Below the pieces are notes generated by a model that worked only from the letters and a program-made list of their open reading frames with translations, ran no database searches and was not told the DNA's origin. DNA of 64,000 nucleotides from Actinomortierella ambigua (lineage: Eukaryota > Mortierellomycota > Mortierellomycetes > Mortierellales > Mortierellaceae): NCBI GenBank assembly GCA_016098155.1, contig JAAAJB010000049.1, positions 1 to 64,000 of the forward strand. Reading direction: 5' to 3'. Positions within the stretch are counted from its first letter, which is position 1, and each line of letters opens with the position of its first letter. This document shows, piece after piece, positions 34,449-46,257 of the stretch. A program made the translations under genes and the position numbers.

Positions 34449-36828
34449 CTACCTGTAGATGAACTTTACTCTTTCGTCTGTCGCAAGGATCTGGTCTAAT
34501 TCACGAACACTACAGCCAAGCATGGTGCATAATTCATCATAATGGTGCGTGCCGTCCAATAGCCTGTAAAATAGGAGAGATATAGATGACAAAGCGTTTT
34601 AGAGCAAGCTTTTTGTCTCGATTACCTTCCATGTGCGCCATGACATGAACTGTGCATCCTAGGCTTTCCATGTGAGCATCAAGTAACCGACTTACGCTCT
34701 GAGCCGAGTGGGTATTGTGAGCTTGTTAGAATTGGCTGAAGAGGACGGATGATCTGTCTCCGACGTCCGGTGCGCCGGTTGCGAAGCAGTAGTACTCCTA
34801 GTGCCGCCCACATGACCGTGCTGAGAATGCTGTGACAGATGAAAGTGCGAGTCTGTCCCTGTCGCTGTCCCAGAGGCTGTCCCTGTGGCACCACTGTTCA
34901 GCTTTTGCGCCACATCTTCAGCATGTGATGGCACTTGGGCGTGAGCTATTGTTGGCGACATAGATGGCGAACGTTGTGCCGATGATGTTGCTGGAGCCAA
35001 TTTTGATGTTAGTGGCGCAATGACTGATGGTATCACGTCCAATATTGGGTATTTATGGATCCTGTAGAGAAAGCCCTTGATGACACCGAAGGATATGAAT
35101 CGTCTATTCCAGAACCGCCATTTTTTTTTTTGTCAAAAGGAAGAAAAAACGACAATTAAGCGCATACTCTGACGCAAGAACAGCAAAGATATTCGTAAAC
35201 ACGACTGATGTTCTTCTGTTACCTCACGTCAATATTGTAATTGGCTACTTGGTTCTGGTCCATCCAAGTATGTAGCTCCTGACCAAATTGCAGGCCACAG
35301 TACAGCGAATAAAGCCTCGCAAACGATGGTGCATGCATATCTAAATTGAAGAAGGATTAGGAGAGACAAGGTCAGCCCTTGCGGAGCATACAGCCAATAG
35401 CGATATCATAATGGGTGCAAATGAAATATGGAGTTCAGTACCTTGCAGTGTCACATAGGCAACACATTCATTCTGAAGAGCAACATCCTCTAGTAACCGC
35501 GTCATCTCCATCTTGCAGGCATAGATGTTTCGGAACTGGAATAGGTCCACCATGATGATGCACCCGTAGTAGAGCAGGTGCTCCATGCACATCCGAACCA
35601 GTCCAGCGTCTACATCTGCATGTTCCGCAATACGTTTGACAGAGGAGACGCCGTTGATGCATCCAATGATCCGCTGCATCGTCATATCCCAACTGACATC
35701 CGACAAAGATTCAAGGTTGACAGTTGCTATTGGCACCTGGTAGTCAAAGACGGTCGCTGGATTTGGGTACGTTGGGAACAGCTTGAGATTGATTGTGTTG
35801 GCCGAGTCGACAGGGATCTGGCATTCGCAGTAACTGTTGAGGTCCTCGAGTAGTTGCTCGATAAGATTCTGCATGCCCATCATGCCCTCGCAATCAGTGC
35901 CTTGCTGCTGCTCGTTGCTGTTGCCGTCTGTCTGAGAAGTAATTAATGGCAGACTAGGATTTCTCTGCAGTGCTGACGTTGGCGGCGAAGGCACGGCACT
36001 GCCACTAGTAAGACCTGTTGGCTGGACCGCTATTGTTGCTGTCACCGTTGCACTATTGGATGTAGATGGTATCTCTGGAGCGGAAGCCGCACCCGCCACA
36101 GGAGCCACGATCGTAGAGGTCGTGGAGAGTGCGGGCGACATGGACCCCGCGGCCGCGGGTGTACCTGAGGATGGAGGTTGATTTGATGTAGCGCCATCCG
36201 ATGTACCGTTGTTCGTCTGTTGATTTGCCTCCTGATCTGCGAGCACGATCTGAGCCACAGTGGCTACCAACGATGACAGTTCGGTAGTGGTGTTGGGGCT
36301 GCAATTGCTTCCTCCGGCCACCGCTGGAGCTGTAGCGGCTGTGGCACTAGACATTAGGGGTGGTGAGGACTGGGTGGACGAGGCAGCAGTGCCAATAGCA
36401 GCCGATGTAGAGGTTGTGCCATTGTCCATCATGGCCTGACGCGTTTGGCGACTCAGAAATTCGCACTCCTTCTCCAGAGCCTTGAGCACGCGCGCCATCT
36501 TGCGAACCACCGGCTCATAGCTGCTGAGGTCGGCGTCTTTGTCAAAGACAAATGCAAGGTTGAACATCAAGGCATTACGCTGAAACTTCTTGTGCTCGAG
36601 GTTGATAGGGAAGCCGAGCACTTTGCAGGACGGAGTGGAGATGGTGACGAGGTTTGAGCACAGCTCGACTTTAGGAATGAGGAATTCGGAAATGGTGTCG
36701 AACTCCACCAGCGGGTTCTTGGAGAGGATGGAACCCTCGGGAACCTCATATAGCACCTTGGGGCCCTGGGTCGGGTGGAAGGTGCAGTAGAAGATGGACA
36801 GCAACCGGGGGAATCCTTGGAACTCCAT
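34449..36828 (-). CDS. NPR2: Nitrogen permease regulator 2 homolog
   Basis: Four exons on the minus strand give 675 residues: 35442-36828, 35223-35340, 34696-35103 and 34449-34563. Npr2/NPRL2 forms the SEACIT/GATOR1 complex with Npr3 and Iml1, a GTPase-activating complex that lowers TORC1 activity under amino acid or nitrogen limitation at the vacuole. The N-terminal longin block includes IFYCTFHPTQGPKVLYEVP and EHKKFQRNALMFNLAFVFD. The middle has CQIPVDSANTINLKLFP, WDMTMQRIIGCINGV and LLYYGCIIMVDLFQFRNIY. The last exon ends the family with GTHHYDELC and ELDQIL. Two Ser/Thr/Ala/Pro-rich insertions (about 134-320 and 520-630) nearly double the length compared with human NPRL2 (380). The ATG at 36828 is preferred because family similarity starts there. 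Confidence 0.93.
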
Positions 36829-37023
36829 GGGAGGGGAACCGATGGAGGAGAACCAGTGAGCGACCCATGCTGCACTTTTGGTGGCAAGGGTGGAAAGTTG
36901 AAAAGGTGACGTCAATTTTTTGGCGGTCCAAGTTGTTTACCTGATCTGCTCCGGAAAAGGCATTTCTCCACTTCACACACACCCGTCCACCTACTCTCAG
37001 CACATCAATTCCCATTACACATC
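36829..37023. promoter_or_regulatory. Compact divergent promoter NPR2 / TIM13
   Basis: Only 195 bases separate the two divergent start codons, so both genes probably share promoter elements. The stretch contains GCTCCGGAAAAG near 36950 and CACACACACC near 36980. No factor can be named with confidence. Confidence 0.6.
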
Positions 37024-37980
37024 ATGAGCGACTTTGGCAGCTACGGTTCAATGGTGCGACTCACAGGGCTCGTCCAACAATGTCGATGCCCGCAATAGCA
37101 TTGGCGCCGACAAAAAACGATGGAAACACGATCCGAAAACGAAAACAGACGAGCCTCCCTTGTTAATATCAGTCTGCGCCTTTCAAATAATAGGATGCTA
37201 AGAAGCAGCAGGTCATGGATCAAGTTCGCAGCGAGCTTGCCCTTGCCAACGCCCAGGAACTTATCAACGTATGTGCACCTTCTTCTAGCCTGTGTTTTGG
37301 ACGCTTCGGGTGGATCCAGCCAGTCAATACAGACCCTCTGAGTGCCTTCTGAGACACCAACGACTGGGTGTAACTACCCTTGTCGACGCTTGTAGCATAT
37401 GCTATCGCTCTCACTCCCTGTCACCACCTACCAACTCTCTTGATTCGACAGACAGCACAGGAGAAGGACATGGACACTGCTGCATCGGGTCCACACCTTT
37501 ATGCTCTGTGCAAACATCGAGTCGATTTCGATCAGGACCAACCCTACTTTTTCTTCCCTGGGCGACCACTGACTTGCTGTCTTTGCTCTTTGCACCCTTT
37601 ATTTTCTCACCAACAATAGAAAATCAACGAGAAGTGCTTCGCCCGGTGCGTTCCCAAGCCTGGTGCCAAGCTGGACAGCAGCGAGCAGGTACGATTTTGT
37701 TTTTACTCCTCTACTTTTGTAGGGGTGTTGCTTTGGTGCTCGGCTTGTAGCTGAGGCGCACGGATGTCCTTCGCAGATCATGCCTAAAAGGGTGTCGCTC
37801 TAACCCTCTGCCCATTCCTCTTTTTGTCGTTTGTGGGGACAAACTATATCAACAATATTGATCAAATAGGGTTGCATCTCCAAGTGCATGGATCGCTACA
37901 TGGAGGCATGGAACATTGTTTCTCGCACCTACATTAACCGTGTTCAGCGTGAGTCGCAGAACATGGGTGGTGCTATGTAA
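37024..37980 (+). CDS. TIM13: Mitochondrial import chaperone Tim13
   Basis: Four exons (37024-37053, 37194-37268, 37620-37688, 37870-37980) give 94 residues, the normal size for small Tims. With Tim8 it forms a hexameric chaperone in the intermembrane space that escorts hydrophobic precursors to the TIM22 complex. The hallmark twin CX3C motifs are CFARC (41-45) and CISKC (60-64), spaced by 14 residues. The flanking helices [15 protein letters not shown] and [17 protein letters not shown] match the family, and WNIVSRTYI favours Tim13 over Tim8, 9 or 10. The first intron acceptor is placed at AATAATAG (37186-37193). Downstream AG choices up to 37211 would also keep the frame, changing only a few N-terminal residues. 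Three introns in such a short gene make it larger than its coding part. Confidence 0.92.
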
Positions 37981-39285
37981 AGAAATCTATACTTTTTATC
38001 TTGTACTCTACACTTTTTACACACATTGTTGCGTATTCGACACAATTCCTAGTAAAAGAAAAAGAAAGGCGTCACTGCTTCCAATGAAATTCGCTGAGAG
38101 ACCAGCCCATGACGGCGGTGGCGTGCAGCTGTTACCCTGCGATTGACGAAATCTCGCTAGTGTCACAACATGGTATCGGGAAGATACTTGAGTTTTGGTA
38201 TCACCGAGCATAAAGAAGCATGACCATGTGCCATTCAAGGATTTCCCCACAACAATCCGAAAGAGTTGCACTTTCCTTTTTTTTTTTTTTTTAGCTCAGA
38301 GATTTCATGGAAGCTAGACGCACTGGTTCTAACGCTGAGCGAATGGATCAGAGAGTGAAAGGGTGCCAGTACGTACTCACTGTAATGACACTACTTTGAG
38401 GTTGGCACGGCGTTGCAGGCGCTGAGAGGGCCCACATGCTCATCCCACATCTTTTTGTTTCTTGCCTCGTCCCCTCCCCCCTTTCCAAGGTGGTTAGCTA
38501 CCGTCTACATACATGCGTCACACCCCTAAAACGCGGTCAGATTGTTTTCATTGCAATCGACATAACCCAAGCGAGCCGAAGGGGCTATACGCCCTCCAGC
38601 TCTTCTTACACCAAGTGAAAGGAGGAGGTATCTTCGTGCAAACCCCTCTACCCTTCTGTTTTTTTTCTTTGGCTATTCTTCGAATGCAGTCGAGCCGAAG
38701 CAACCAAAACTATATCTGCGCAAACAAATAAACGTTGATCTGCTTGGGATAGTATGGATCGCCAGATGGTTAGAACTTTTTCGATTTTGTTGTGGTTGGT
38801 ATTGTTACTCTGAACGACCCCTGCAGAACAAGCATGCTCAAACGGAGTGGTTGCATCGAGGGCAGGGATACTCAGCGGGAAAAGACCCCTCTTGCCTGCT
38901 ATCAGCACATGCTATCGAACACCGGGTCCACCCCACGGGCGAGCTTCCTTCACACCCGCCCCTCTCGCAGTCTCAATACATATAAAAGGCACAGAAAAAG
39001 GATGACTTGACGCTGCAATTTTGCTGTACTTTTTCCAACCGCCCTTCCCCGCCACCCTGACCTTTTTCTCTTCACGCTTCTTCCCTCCTGCCCCACGTCC
39101 TGTCTATACTCTTTTTCCTTCTCTCCCCTCCTCTCTTTGTCTTTCTCGTTCTCTCACTCTCACTTTGATACATACACACACATCCAGGGCCATACGTTGG
39201 TAGTTGCATATCACTTTACAACACTCACGAAACTCTCGAGCAAAGCTCAATTCTTACCCAAGCCACATCAACCACCAGCACAAAA
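37981..39285. promoter_or_regulatory. Intergenic region before the DUF2236 gene
   Basis: No supportable gene. It has a T run at about 38277-38293, a possible TATA box (ATATAAAAGG near 38980) and CT-rich leader text with ACACACACA near 39170, all pointing to a promoter for the plus-strand oxygenase gene about 300 bases downstream. Confidence 0.45.
38979..38988 (+). promoter_or_regulatory. Possible TATA box of the oxygenase gene
   Basis: ATATAAAAGG is a strong TATA-type match about 300 bases before the ATG at 39286, followed by a long pyrimidine-rich leader. Placement of the transcription start is inferred. Confidence 0.4.
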
Positions 39286-41227
39286 ATGGAATGCCCCGCA
39301 GGCTTCAGCTTCACGCCTCTGAAAGGCGGGCCTCTGGCAGCGGTAACGGAGCATTTGACTGCAGGACAGCGATTTCTCTTCTGGGACTATGACATTACAT
39401 GGAGCGACAACCACATGCGTGCAAGTGAGCTTGAGCCCTATCGTATGATGGGTGATCCGCTGGCTGATAATGCCCTTGAAGCCCTCGGCATCAAACACGG
39501 CCAGGATGCTTATGAGGCGTTGGTTGCCTATACTTCTCGCCCGATTGAAGAGCAGGCTGATGATGCTCCACGCAAGTTTATGGAAAGTGTCACCACCGTT
39601 CCATCATGGGTGGATTGGTCAAAGATCCAGCAAGGGCAGGCGGTGCACTGGTAAGGGTAACCCCCTTCTTTCCCCGTATCCTTCTTTCTCTCCCTCTATT
39701 TTGAGCGCCTCCTTGGTTGAAATTGAGATTGTAGTGTCAGAAACCGCTCATGAGAACAATACCATGCTCAAAGTCAGGCCACCATGGCAGTATTCATCAA
39801 TGTATGGATGGTTACTACTGAAAGCACCCTTGTGTGAACTTGACTGATTATCTCGCTGGTATATGGACACCTCTCTGCACTCGTCTTGTCATCAAGCGCT
39901 TTTTTTTTGTCATCAAGCGCTGAACATGCCGCTGTTTTATATCCCTTCAGAACTATGCGACCCCTTGCATCTCACCTCCTTCACTATGTGTAAGAAGAGA
40001 AAGCTTCAAACCCCACAACCAGTGCCCCTGACGGTTCACTGTTTTTTTTCTCCCTCTTGATGCTCCATATGTTTTAGGCGATATATTTTTTTCGTCATGA
40101 GTGCGCTCCTCCACTTTTCGCTTGCAGGAGGGTTCAACCTGCCAAAGATCAGCAAAGTGCTGACGTCGACAGGGTATCTCGCAGGAGACAAGACCAAGTA
40201 TCGAGTGTTGGAGACGGCCCAGTTTGTCGTTGACGTGATGCAGACACCCGACAGCCTCAAGCCAGAGACAGGCGCCGCCTGGAAATCCATCATTCAGGTA
40301 AGGTTTCTGCACGCCCAAGTGCGCCAGAAGCTGTCGCGGCTCTCCAAGGCCCACTCCAAGTACTATAATGTCCAAGAGTACGGAGTCCCGATCAACCAAG
40401 AAGACATGTCAGGCACGCTGTACTCGTTTAGCGCCGTCGTGTGGAAAGTGATGGAAGAACGGATGGGCGTCGCCATGACACGGCAAGAACAAGAGGACTA
40501 CCTTCACGTCTGGCGGTACATTGGCTACATAATGGGCGTCGACCCAGTCTTTGACCCGGCCAGCTCTGTCGATCGGGCCAATGCCATCCTAGAATCGATT
40601 ATTTTGCATCTTACCGATCCCAGCCACAGCGGTGGCCAGCTCTGCGCCGGATTGCTCCATTCCATGCACGGCTCCTCATCCTCACTCCTCCGCCCGGACC
40701 CATACAAGCTCCACATGGCCATGGCCGAGTTCCTGTTGGGGCCGCAGGTCTGGTCTTTGATGGGCCATGCGCCGACCTCGCTGTACTACAGGGTGCTCAA
40801 GCGGCTGATCCTGCGCCTCCTGCATCTCGACCTATGGTCCGTCTCCAAGATGCCGCGCTGGTGGTTCCGCGCGCGCTTCTCAATTATCCTGTGGCTCCAG
40901 AACCGTGCCATCCGCGCCGAGCTGGGCAGCAAGCGCACGAATTTCGCCCTCTCAAAGGAGCCCAAGGTCCTGCCTCATGATCTCGCCGGCCTTTCGCCTG
41001 GGCCTGGATCGCCACCTGTCGGCCATCTATCCAAGACGGAGTCGTCGGCGTCGGCCACGAAGGCCTCTTGGCAGAGTCGTGCCTTGCTCACGACCTTCTC
41101 TGTCGCCGTCCTTGTCATTGCCGCCAGAAACAGAAAACACCAGAGGACGGTGGCTCTCTTGCCTCGCCTTCCAAAGATGTTGGATCACACCCTGATGCGC
41201 TTCGTCTCTCCTTTTCTTCTCTCTTGA
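39286..41227 (+). CDS. MpaB/DUF2236 family oxygenase
   Basis: Two exons (39286-39650, 40078-41227) give 504 residues. The DUF2236 family includes the ER-bound fungal oxygenase MpaB (oxidative cleavage in mycophenolic acid synthesis) and bacterial rubber oxygenase Lcp, a heme enzyme. The junction TG|G codes Trp and restores the frame. Seen blocks are LHFSLAGGFNLPKISKVLTS with TGYL, FLHAQVRQKL (the His of the HA.VR motif, a heme-ligand candidate), WRYIGYIMGV and TSLYYRVL. The C-terminus has a hydrophobic segment (LLTTFSVAVLVIAA), which fits a membrane anchor. AATAAA lies at 41430-41435, about 200 bases after the stop. No neighbouring biosynthetic genes suggest a cluster, so the substrate is unknown. 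The intron contains a 15-base direct repeat. Confidence 0.85.
39886..39921. repeat. 15-base direct repeat in oxygenase intron
   Basis: TTGTCATCAAGCGCT occurs at 39886-39900 and again at 39907-39921, separated only by a short T run. A replication-slippage duplication is the simplest explanation. Confidence 0.8.
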
Positions 41228-41563
41228 AGAATATGGTGTTTTTTTGCCCCCCTCCTCCATTCCCACCATCACCACCAGACTATTGCATCCTTAGTCCCTT
41301 TCCTCCCGCGTTTCCATTTACCCACTTTTTTTCCGAGCTTCTCATATACATACATTTCATGTAGCGCGACACTGGAGACTCAAAAACAGGTTGTATTACG
41401 GTGTGAACAATGAATTATGCAAAAGAAAAAATAAAGTGGGGAACACAAAAAGTAAGAGCATGGTACAGGCGCGAGTATGGTGAGGAAAAAACGAATCAAT
41501 ATGAGATGCGTCTATAGTGAGACCCACATGAGTGTGTGTTCATATGGGTGTTTTTGTGTAAGT

Positions 41564-41584
41564 GTGTTTGTGTGTGTGTGTGTG

Positions 41585-41618
<34 letters not shown>

Positions 41619-41628
41619 NNNNNNNNNN
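41564..41628. repeat. (GT)n, T25 run and 10-N assembly gap
   Basis: A GT microsatellite (about 41566-41585) is followed by a 25-base T run (41594-41618) and ten N (41619-41628). It lies between the convergent oxygenase and RING-RRM genes. Like the other gap, it adjoins a long homopolymer. Confidence 0.95.
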
Positions 41629-41720
41629 TGGATGGAGCTCCTTCGAGTGCCATATAAACGAAAGGGCTGATTTTTTTTGATCAGCTGCAATCGAGAGATG
41701 AAGCAGGCCATGACACCACC

Positions 41721-44700
41721 CTATTCTCTCTTCGCCTGACTCGCGGACCGCGTTAATCGAGGCGTGGACTGGGTGATGCTCTTGATCGCCCAAAGCAAAG
41801 ACTCGCTTGACGACGATGACGATGACGATGACACAGCCGACGACAATGAGGTCGGAGGAGGTAATGGCTGTGGTGCTACGGCTGATACCGGGGGCGAAAT
41901 GGATGCAAATGGCGACACGACCTTTGGAGTTCCTTCCTGTCGAGTACCTCCACCACTACCGCTGTGAGGTGGACCAAACCGTTCATGCCCACCAACAACA
42001 GCGGTCGAGATGTTTGGGCTCGTCGCGGTCGCCATGGATAATGTAGCAGTATCGTCGGTGGCTGGCCAACCTGGGAGCGACGGCGACGATGACGGCCGAG
42101 GCAGCGATAGTGAACTTGACGACAAAGACGACTGTAGAACCGCTGCAGCGTACGAAGGTGTGGTGGACAACGCCGTGGACGGCTGCGCGCGAGCAGTAAC
42201 AGTAGTGGGGAGAGCTCGAAAGGACGGCAAAGACGAGGGCGGCATGGCAATCTCGGTGTCACCGACATCATTGATCGGCGACACGGGCTTCGACCTCGGC
42301 GCCATAGTCGCCATAGTCAAGTGCCTAGTCTCATTCGGGGCGGCGATGGCGGCCCAAGTTTGTGTCGACCTCACGTTACTACTCTCAGTGATTTTGCTGC
42401 TGTTGTTGATGTTAATGTTGTCCTTGGTGGATGTCGCATCAAAAGGCATAGAAGAAGTTGAGAGCGCTCTCCTTAGGAACTCGGGCTGTGGTTGCTGTTG
42501 CTGTTGCTGCCCCTGCCATTTCTTCGTTGGATCGCCAGATCGTGTCATTTTCGACGTCTCTAGTATGTTCAAACGCTCGATCACAGATTCGAAATCTGAT
42601 GTCTCTCCCCCCGCGCTCTCGCCCTGTGCTTCCTCCGGCTTGTTCGCTCTCACATACTGGATCCTAGATGTGTGATCGCGGCCAGGACTAGCGAACGATG
42701 CCTGTCCTATCGGTTGGCCCGACGGAAGGTCGTCGACTACTGCTACTTCTTCAGAAACACTGCTGTGCAAGGAAGGCTGCGGTAGGGTTTCATCGGCACC
42801 TGACGTGACGAGATGCCCAATTGTCATGTCCAAGAGTTGGATAGGGGTCGCCAAATGCGAGGAAGGCGCATTGGAAGTACCACTACTAGCCATAGCAGTA
42901 GCTGGCGTGGAGGAAGCGGAGGTTGGTTGCTGTTGTTGTAGTGACAGCTGCGGAGGCGCCATCCAAGGCAACAGATCTTCAGGACAAGGGCATCCGGCAA
43001 CGTGAAGCACCATGGCCTTTTGACGCTCTGTAAAAGCCGGGGTCAGGATTGCACAGCGCACCATGCGCGCGAGCAGCGTCGGGTGGATAGTATGAAAGTC
43101 CTTGCTCAGATGCATTCGAAGCGACTCGATCGACAATTTGAGTAGCTCAAAAATATGATCTCGATGCAATGGCAAGACTAGTTGTGGCCGATGCCAGGGA
43201 TACTTGGCAATGATAGACAAAATATTCTCGAATGGTCGCTCTGCGCACTTGCGTGAGAAATGGAGCTAAAATAAATTCATGTTTAGCAGGCGATGGCAAA
43301 AATGCACAAGAGCAAGGGGGATTTGAGACAATTGTTGGCCAAAATCCTTATCCTCAATCCCTATCCCCTGGTGCGAATAAACGCCTGACCGGAAATAAAG
43401 CTAAATTTACCTTGTAGTTCCGACAGACCACCAAGAGGGCGTTGATCTCGTCTCGAGTTACAAAAGGAGGTGTGGCCGGGTTGGATGAAAAGAGCGTCGA
43501 TTGGGAGGTAGATGGAGTAGGCGAGTTTGTAGGAGCTTCCTGTGGCATCGTGTACTTGCTGAGAGAGTCGTGAGAGCTTGAAAGCGTCGAGGACGACATG
43601 GAGACAGATAGTGGGCGTGATGACTCCACTTTGTGCTGTTCATCATCCGCGTGCTCCATACCGCTAACGCTTTTGGGCAGTCGGTCATGTCCATTACCAC
43701 CACTACCAACGACGCTGCCTACTACTCCAGAGCCAACAGGGCTTTGGCTGCTTGTGAGTGCCGCGACTGCCCCTCCGCCCCCTTGTGAGCCTGAATTTTC
43801 GGATGAATCGTCTTGGTACTGGAGATGAAGAACTGGCTCTCCAAGGAAAAAATGCCCTGTCCACTTTGGGAAGATGGAGCGCAATAACTCATCCTGGCTT
43901 GACAGCTCGACAGTTACCAGTCTACCTTTGAGTACTTTGAGATTACGTGATTGGGCTACTAGACCGGCCTGATGAGGCGTTAATGCAAACTCAACAAATG
44001 CAGAGTTGAACGTCTTGCCCGTACTGCGGTCCATTAGGATGTGAACGTTTTGCGGCAATAGGTGTTCCGGTGGTAGAGGAAATCCAACAAAGAAGGCCGT
44101 CATGTCTTGCAGTGATACATCCCACGGAATCTGCAAGTGGTTGATTGTAGGCACGCGGGAGAAGATAGAAACAGCTGCGTAAGTATGAGTTTGCGCCAAT
44201 AAACGATCTCCACCTTGGTCATTCCAGGAGCTCCAGCACCATTCAGAAACCATGCAGTGCGTTTCTCTTGTCTGAAGTGCGACACATACATTAGTGATCC
44301 TAACCACAGCCCATTTCCATGATTCGGTTCGAAGTCCCGTTGGCGGTGCAACAGCCGGAAGGCTGGGTAGGATGGTCATCTGACTGGCCAGCAAATCGAC
44401 GCCACGTACTGTTCCATGAGCTGCAGCTCCAGCCGGTGCTCGGTCAGCGTGAGCCTGTGGCTGGATCGCGTGACTATACCTGTTACTGTAGCTTCGTTGT
44501 AGTTGCGTAGACGCTGGACGACCATCGTATCCGTGCTGTGGAGGATGAAGCCCGAAAGCCATGGTCGACATTTCAGGGTGTGACTGACCTGACTGACGCC
44601 ACGAACCAGAAGGAGGGCCAATCATTCCTGGGCGGCCCATTGCTGCCAAGTTGGCGTCCCGAGAATACCCCCAGTATGGGCTGTTGTTAAGCGTTGTCGA

Positions 44701-46257
44701 GAATGGAGCACTCCCTGCGCAATGTTTTTGCATGTATGGTGTCTGCTGATGAATGGCTGGTGGAAACTGTCGATGTTGTAGTTGTTGCTGTGTTCTTTGA
44801 TGCAACGATCCGTCTTGATTTCCGAGGGACCCAAGATTTTCACGTTGGATCATGCCTTCATGTAAAGAGGGTGTTCGCAAGAGAAATTGAGAATATGAAG
44901 GAGTGTACGATGGAAAAGTATGGTGGTACTGCCTGTTGATAGGATAACCCTCAAGGTCCGTCTGTAGTGCCCCAGAAGGATACGCGTTGTTGGATAGCGC
45001 CTGTTGGGTCGGGTGTGGTGGGCACGACTGTCCCGCAAATGGTGAACCTGTCAGCTCTTGTTGGGAAAGTAAGGAGTCCTTCAGAGCCGGGTCGATAGGA
45101 TGCTGTTTATCCTTGCCTGCCATTGAGTGTATCGGTGTATTGTCTGCTCCATGTGAACAGAAGGGACAAATAACAGAGGGGCTATTGAGCAATCTGAGTG
45201 ACCGATGCTTTTCATGGCGGTGGCAAACGCTGCAAACACGATGCCCACATGTGCCAAATGAAACGTTGGCAGCTTGCACTCGGCAGAGGGCACACATGCT
45301 GATGTTGATAATACCGCCAAATGGCACTGTTGCCGCAGTCACTGGGATCACACCATAGACGTGTTGCGGTGCAAGACTGGGAGGCGTAAAATGGGGATGT
45401 AAACTTGTCGCCGAAGAGCTTTGTGACGTCTTTGAATAATCCTGCTGTGGAGAATCCTGAAGAGGATTGGTGTTACGTAGCGCCATATCCCCACGCGATG
45501 ATGCTGAGCAGACGGAGCTGCGTTGACTTCCTGACCTGTGTGTATTGCTATCGAGCGCTGGGAGCATGCCTATAGATCCACGGGTTCCAGAGTCTAGCGA
45601 GCCCTGTGATGGAGTCGTCGAAGAGTCGGGGGAGGTAAGTGCATTGTACACTTGTTTGACAGCCAAAAAATCGTATTCTCCCTCGCTCATTGTGTCTGCT
45701 CGGTCATGGTTACGGTGTAGGGCAGGAGGGGTGGTTGGTACATGAAGATCTGCAGCAGTGCTCCTTGCGTTGGATGCCCAAGGATTGAACGCGGTAGCCG
45801 AGGAGGAAGAAGGTACCAGCGTATCACCCTCCATGTGAGGCACCGCAAACATGTAACTGTTGTCGTGGTGAATATCATTCTGCCTTCCTGGGTTGCTGTC
45901 CTTCCTCCGTTGATCCACACTCGTCGTACGCCGATGCAAGCTAGGAGTTGCCAAAGGAAGACTGGGTAGTGGTGGTTGAATGGGATTGGGGAGCACACGA
46001 CTATGTCGCCCCGATGATTCAACGGGTGTTGATCCTGATAGCATCGACTGAGGCTGGTTCAGCACTACCGTGAATGGCTGCAAAAATGTATCTGACGAGC
46101 TCTGTCGACGAAGCGGCAAAGCACCACCAGCTCCTACAGCAGAAGGGGAGGGGCGCTCTAGCCTTGGTGAACTGTCAGATAGACCATCTTGCGAGTTCTG
46201 AAGCTGAAGAGATGAGGATTGCCGACGGTGCGATGGTGGTGCAATAGTGGAGGGCAT
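41721..46257 (-). CDS. Large RING-like plus RRM protein, unknown function
   Basis: Three exons on the minus strand (44290-46257, 43411-44130, 41721-43265) give 1410 residues from the ATG at 46257. A RING-like zinc site lies near 320-370: CALCRVQ, CGHRVCSVCHRHEK, then VICPFCS. An RRM is split by the first intron. Joining gives VRITNIPWDVSLQDM (RNP2 side, about 650), followed by STGKTFNSAFVEFAL (RNP1 side). A conserved-looking helical block (about 890-1000) contains CAERPFENILSIIAKYPWHR. The rest is Ser/Thr/Pro/Gln-rich and probably disordered. RING plus RRM recalls CNOT4, but order and size differ, so I assign no name. A post-transcriptional role is inferred from the RRM only. An additional upstream exon is possible. 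Confidence 0.8.

Noticed and set aside
36829..36915. Upstream start for NPR2 at 36915
   Set aside because: The extra 29 residues have no family similarity, while the Met at 36828 aligns with the NPRL2 N-terminus. The upstream text also serves the TIM13 side of a divergent promoter.
44131..44289. Reading the RRM gene as uninterrupted through this segment
   Set aside because: The read-through breaks the RRM, whereas splicing gives a perfect RNP2 region (VRITNIPWDV) with good splice sites.
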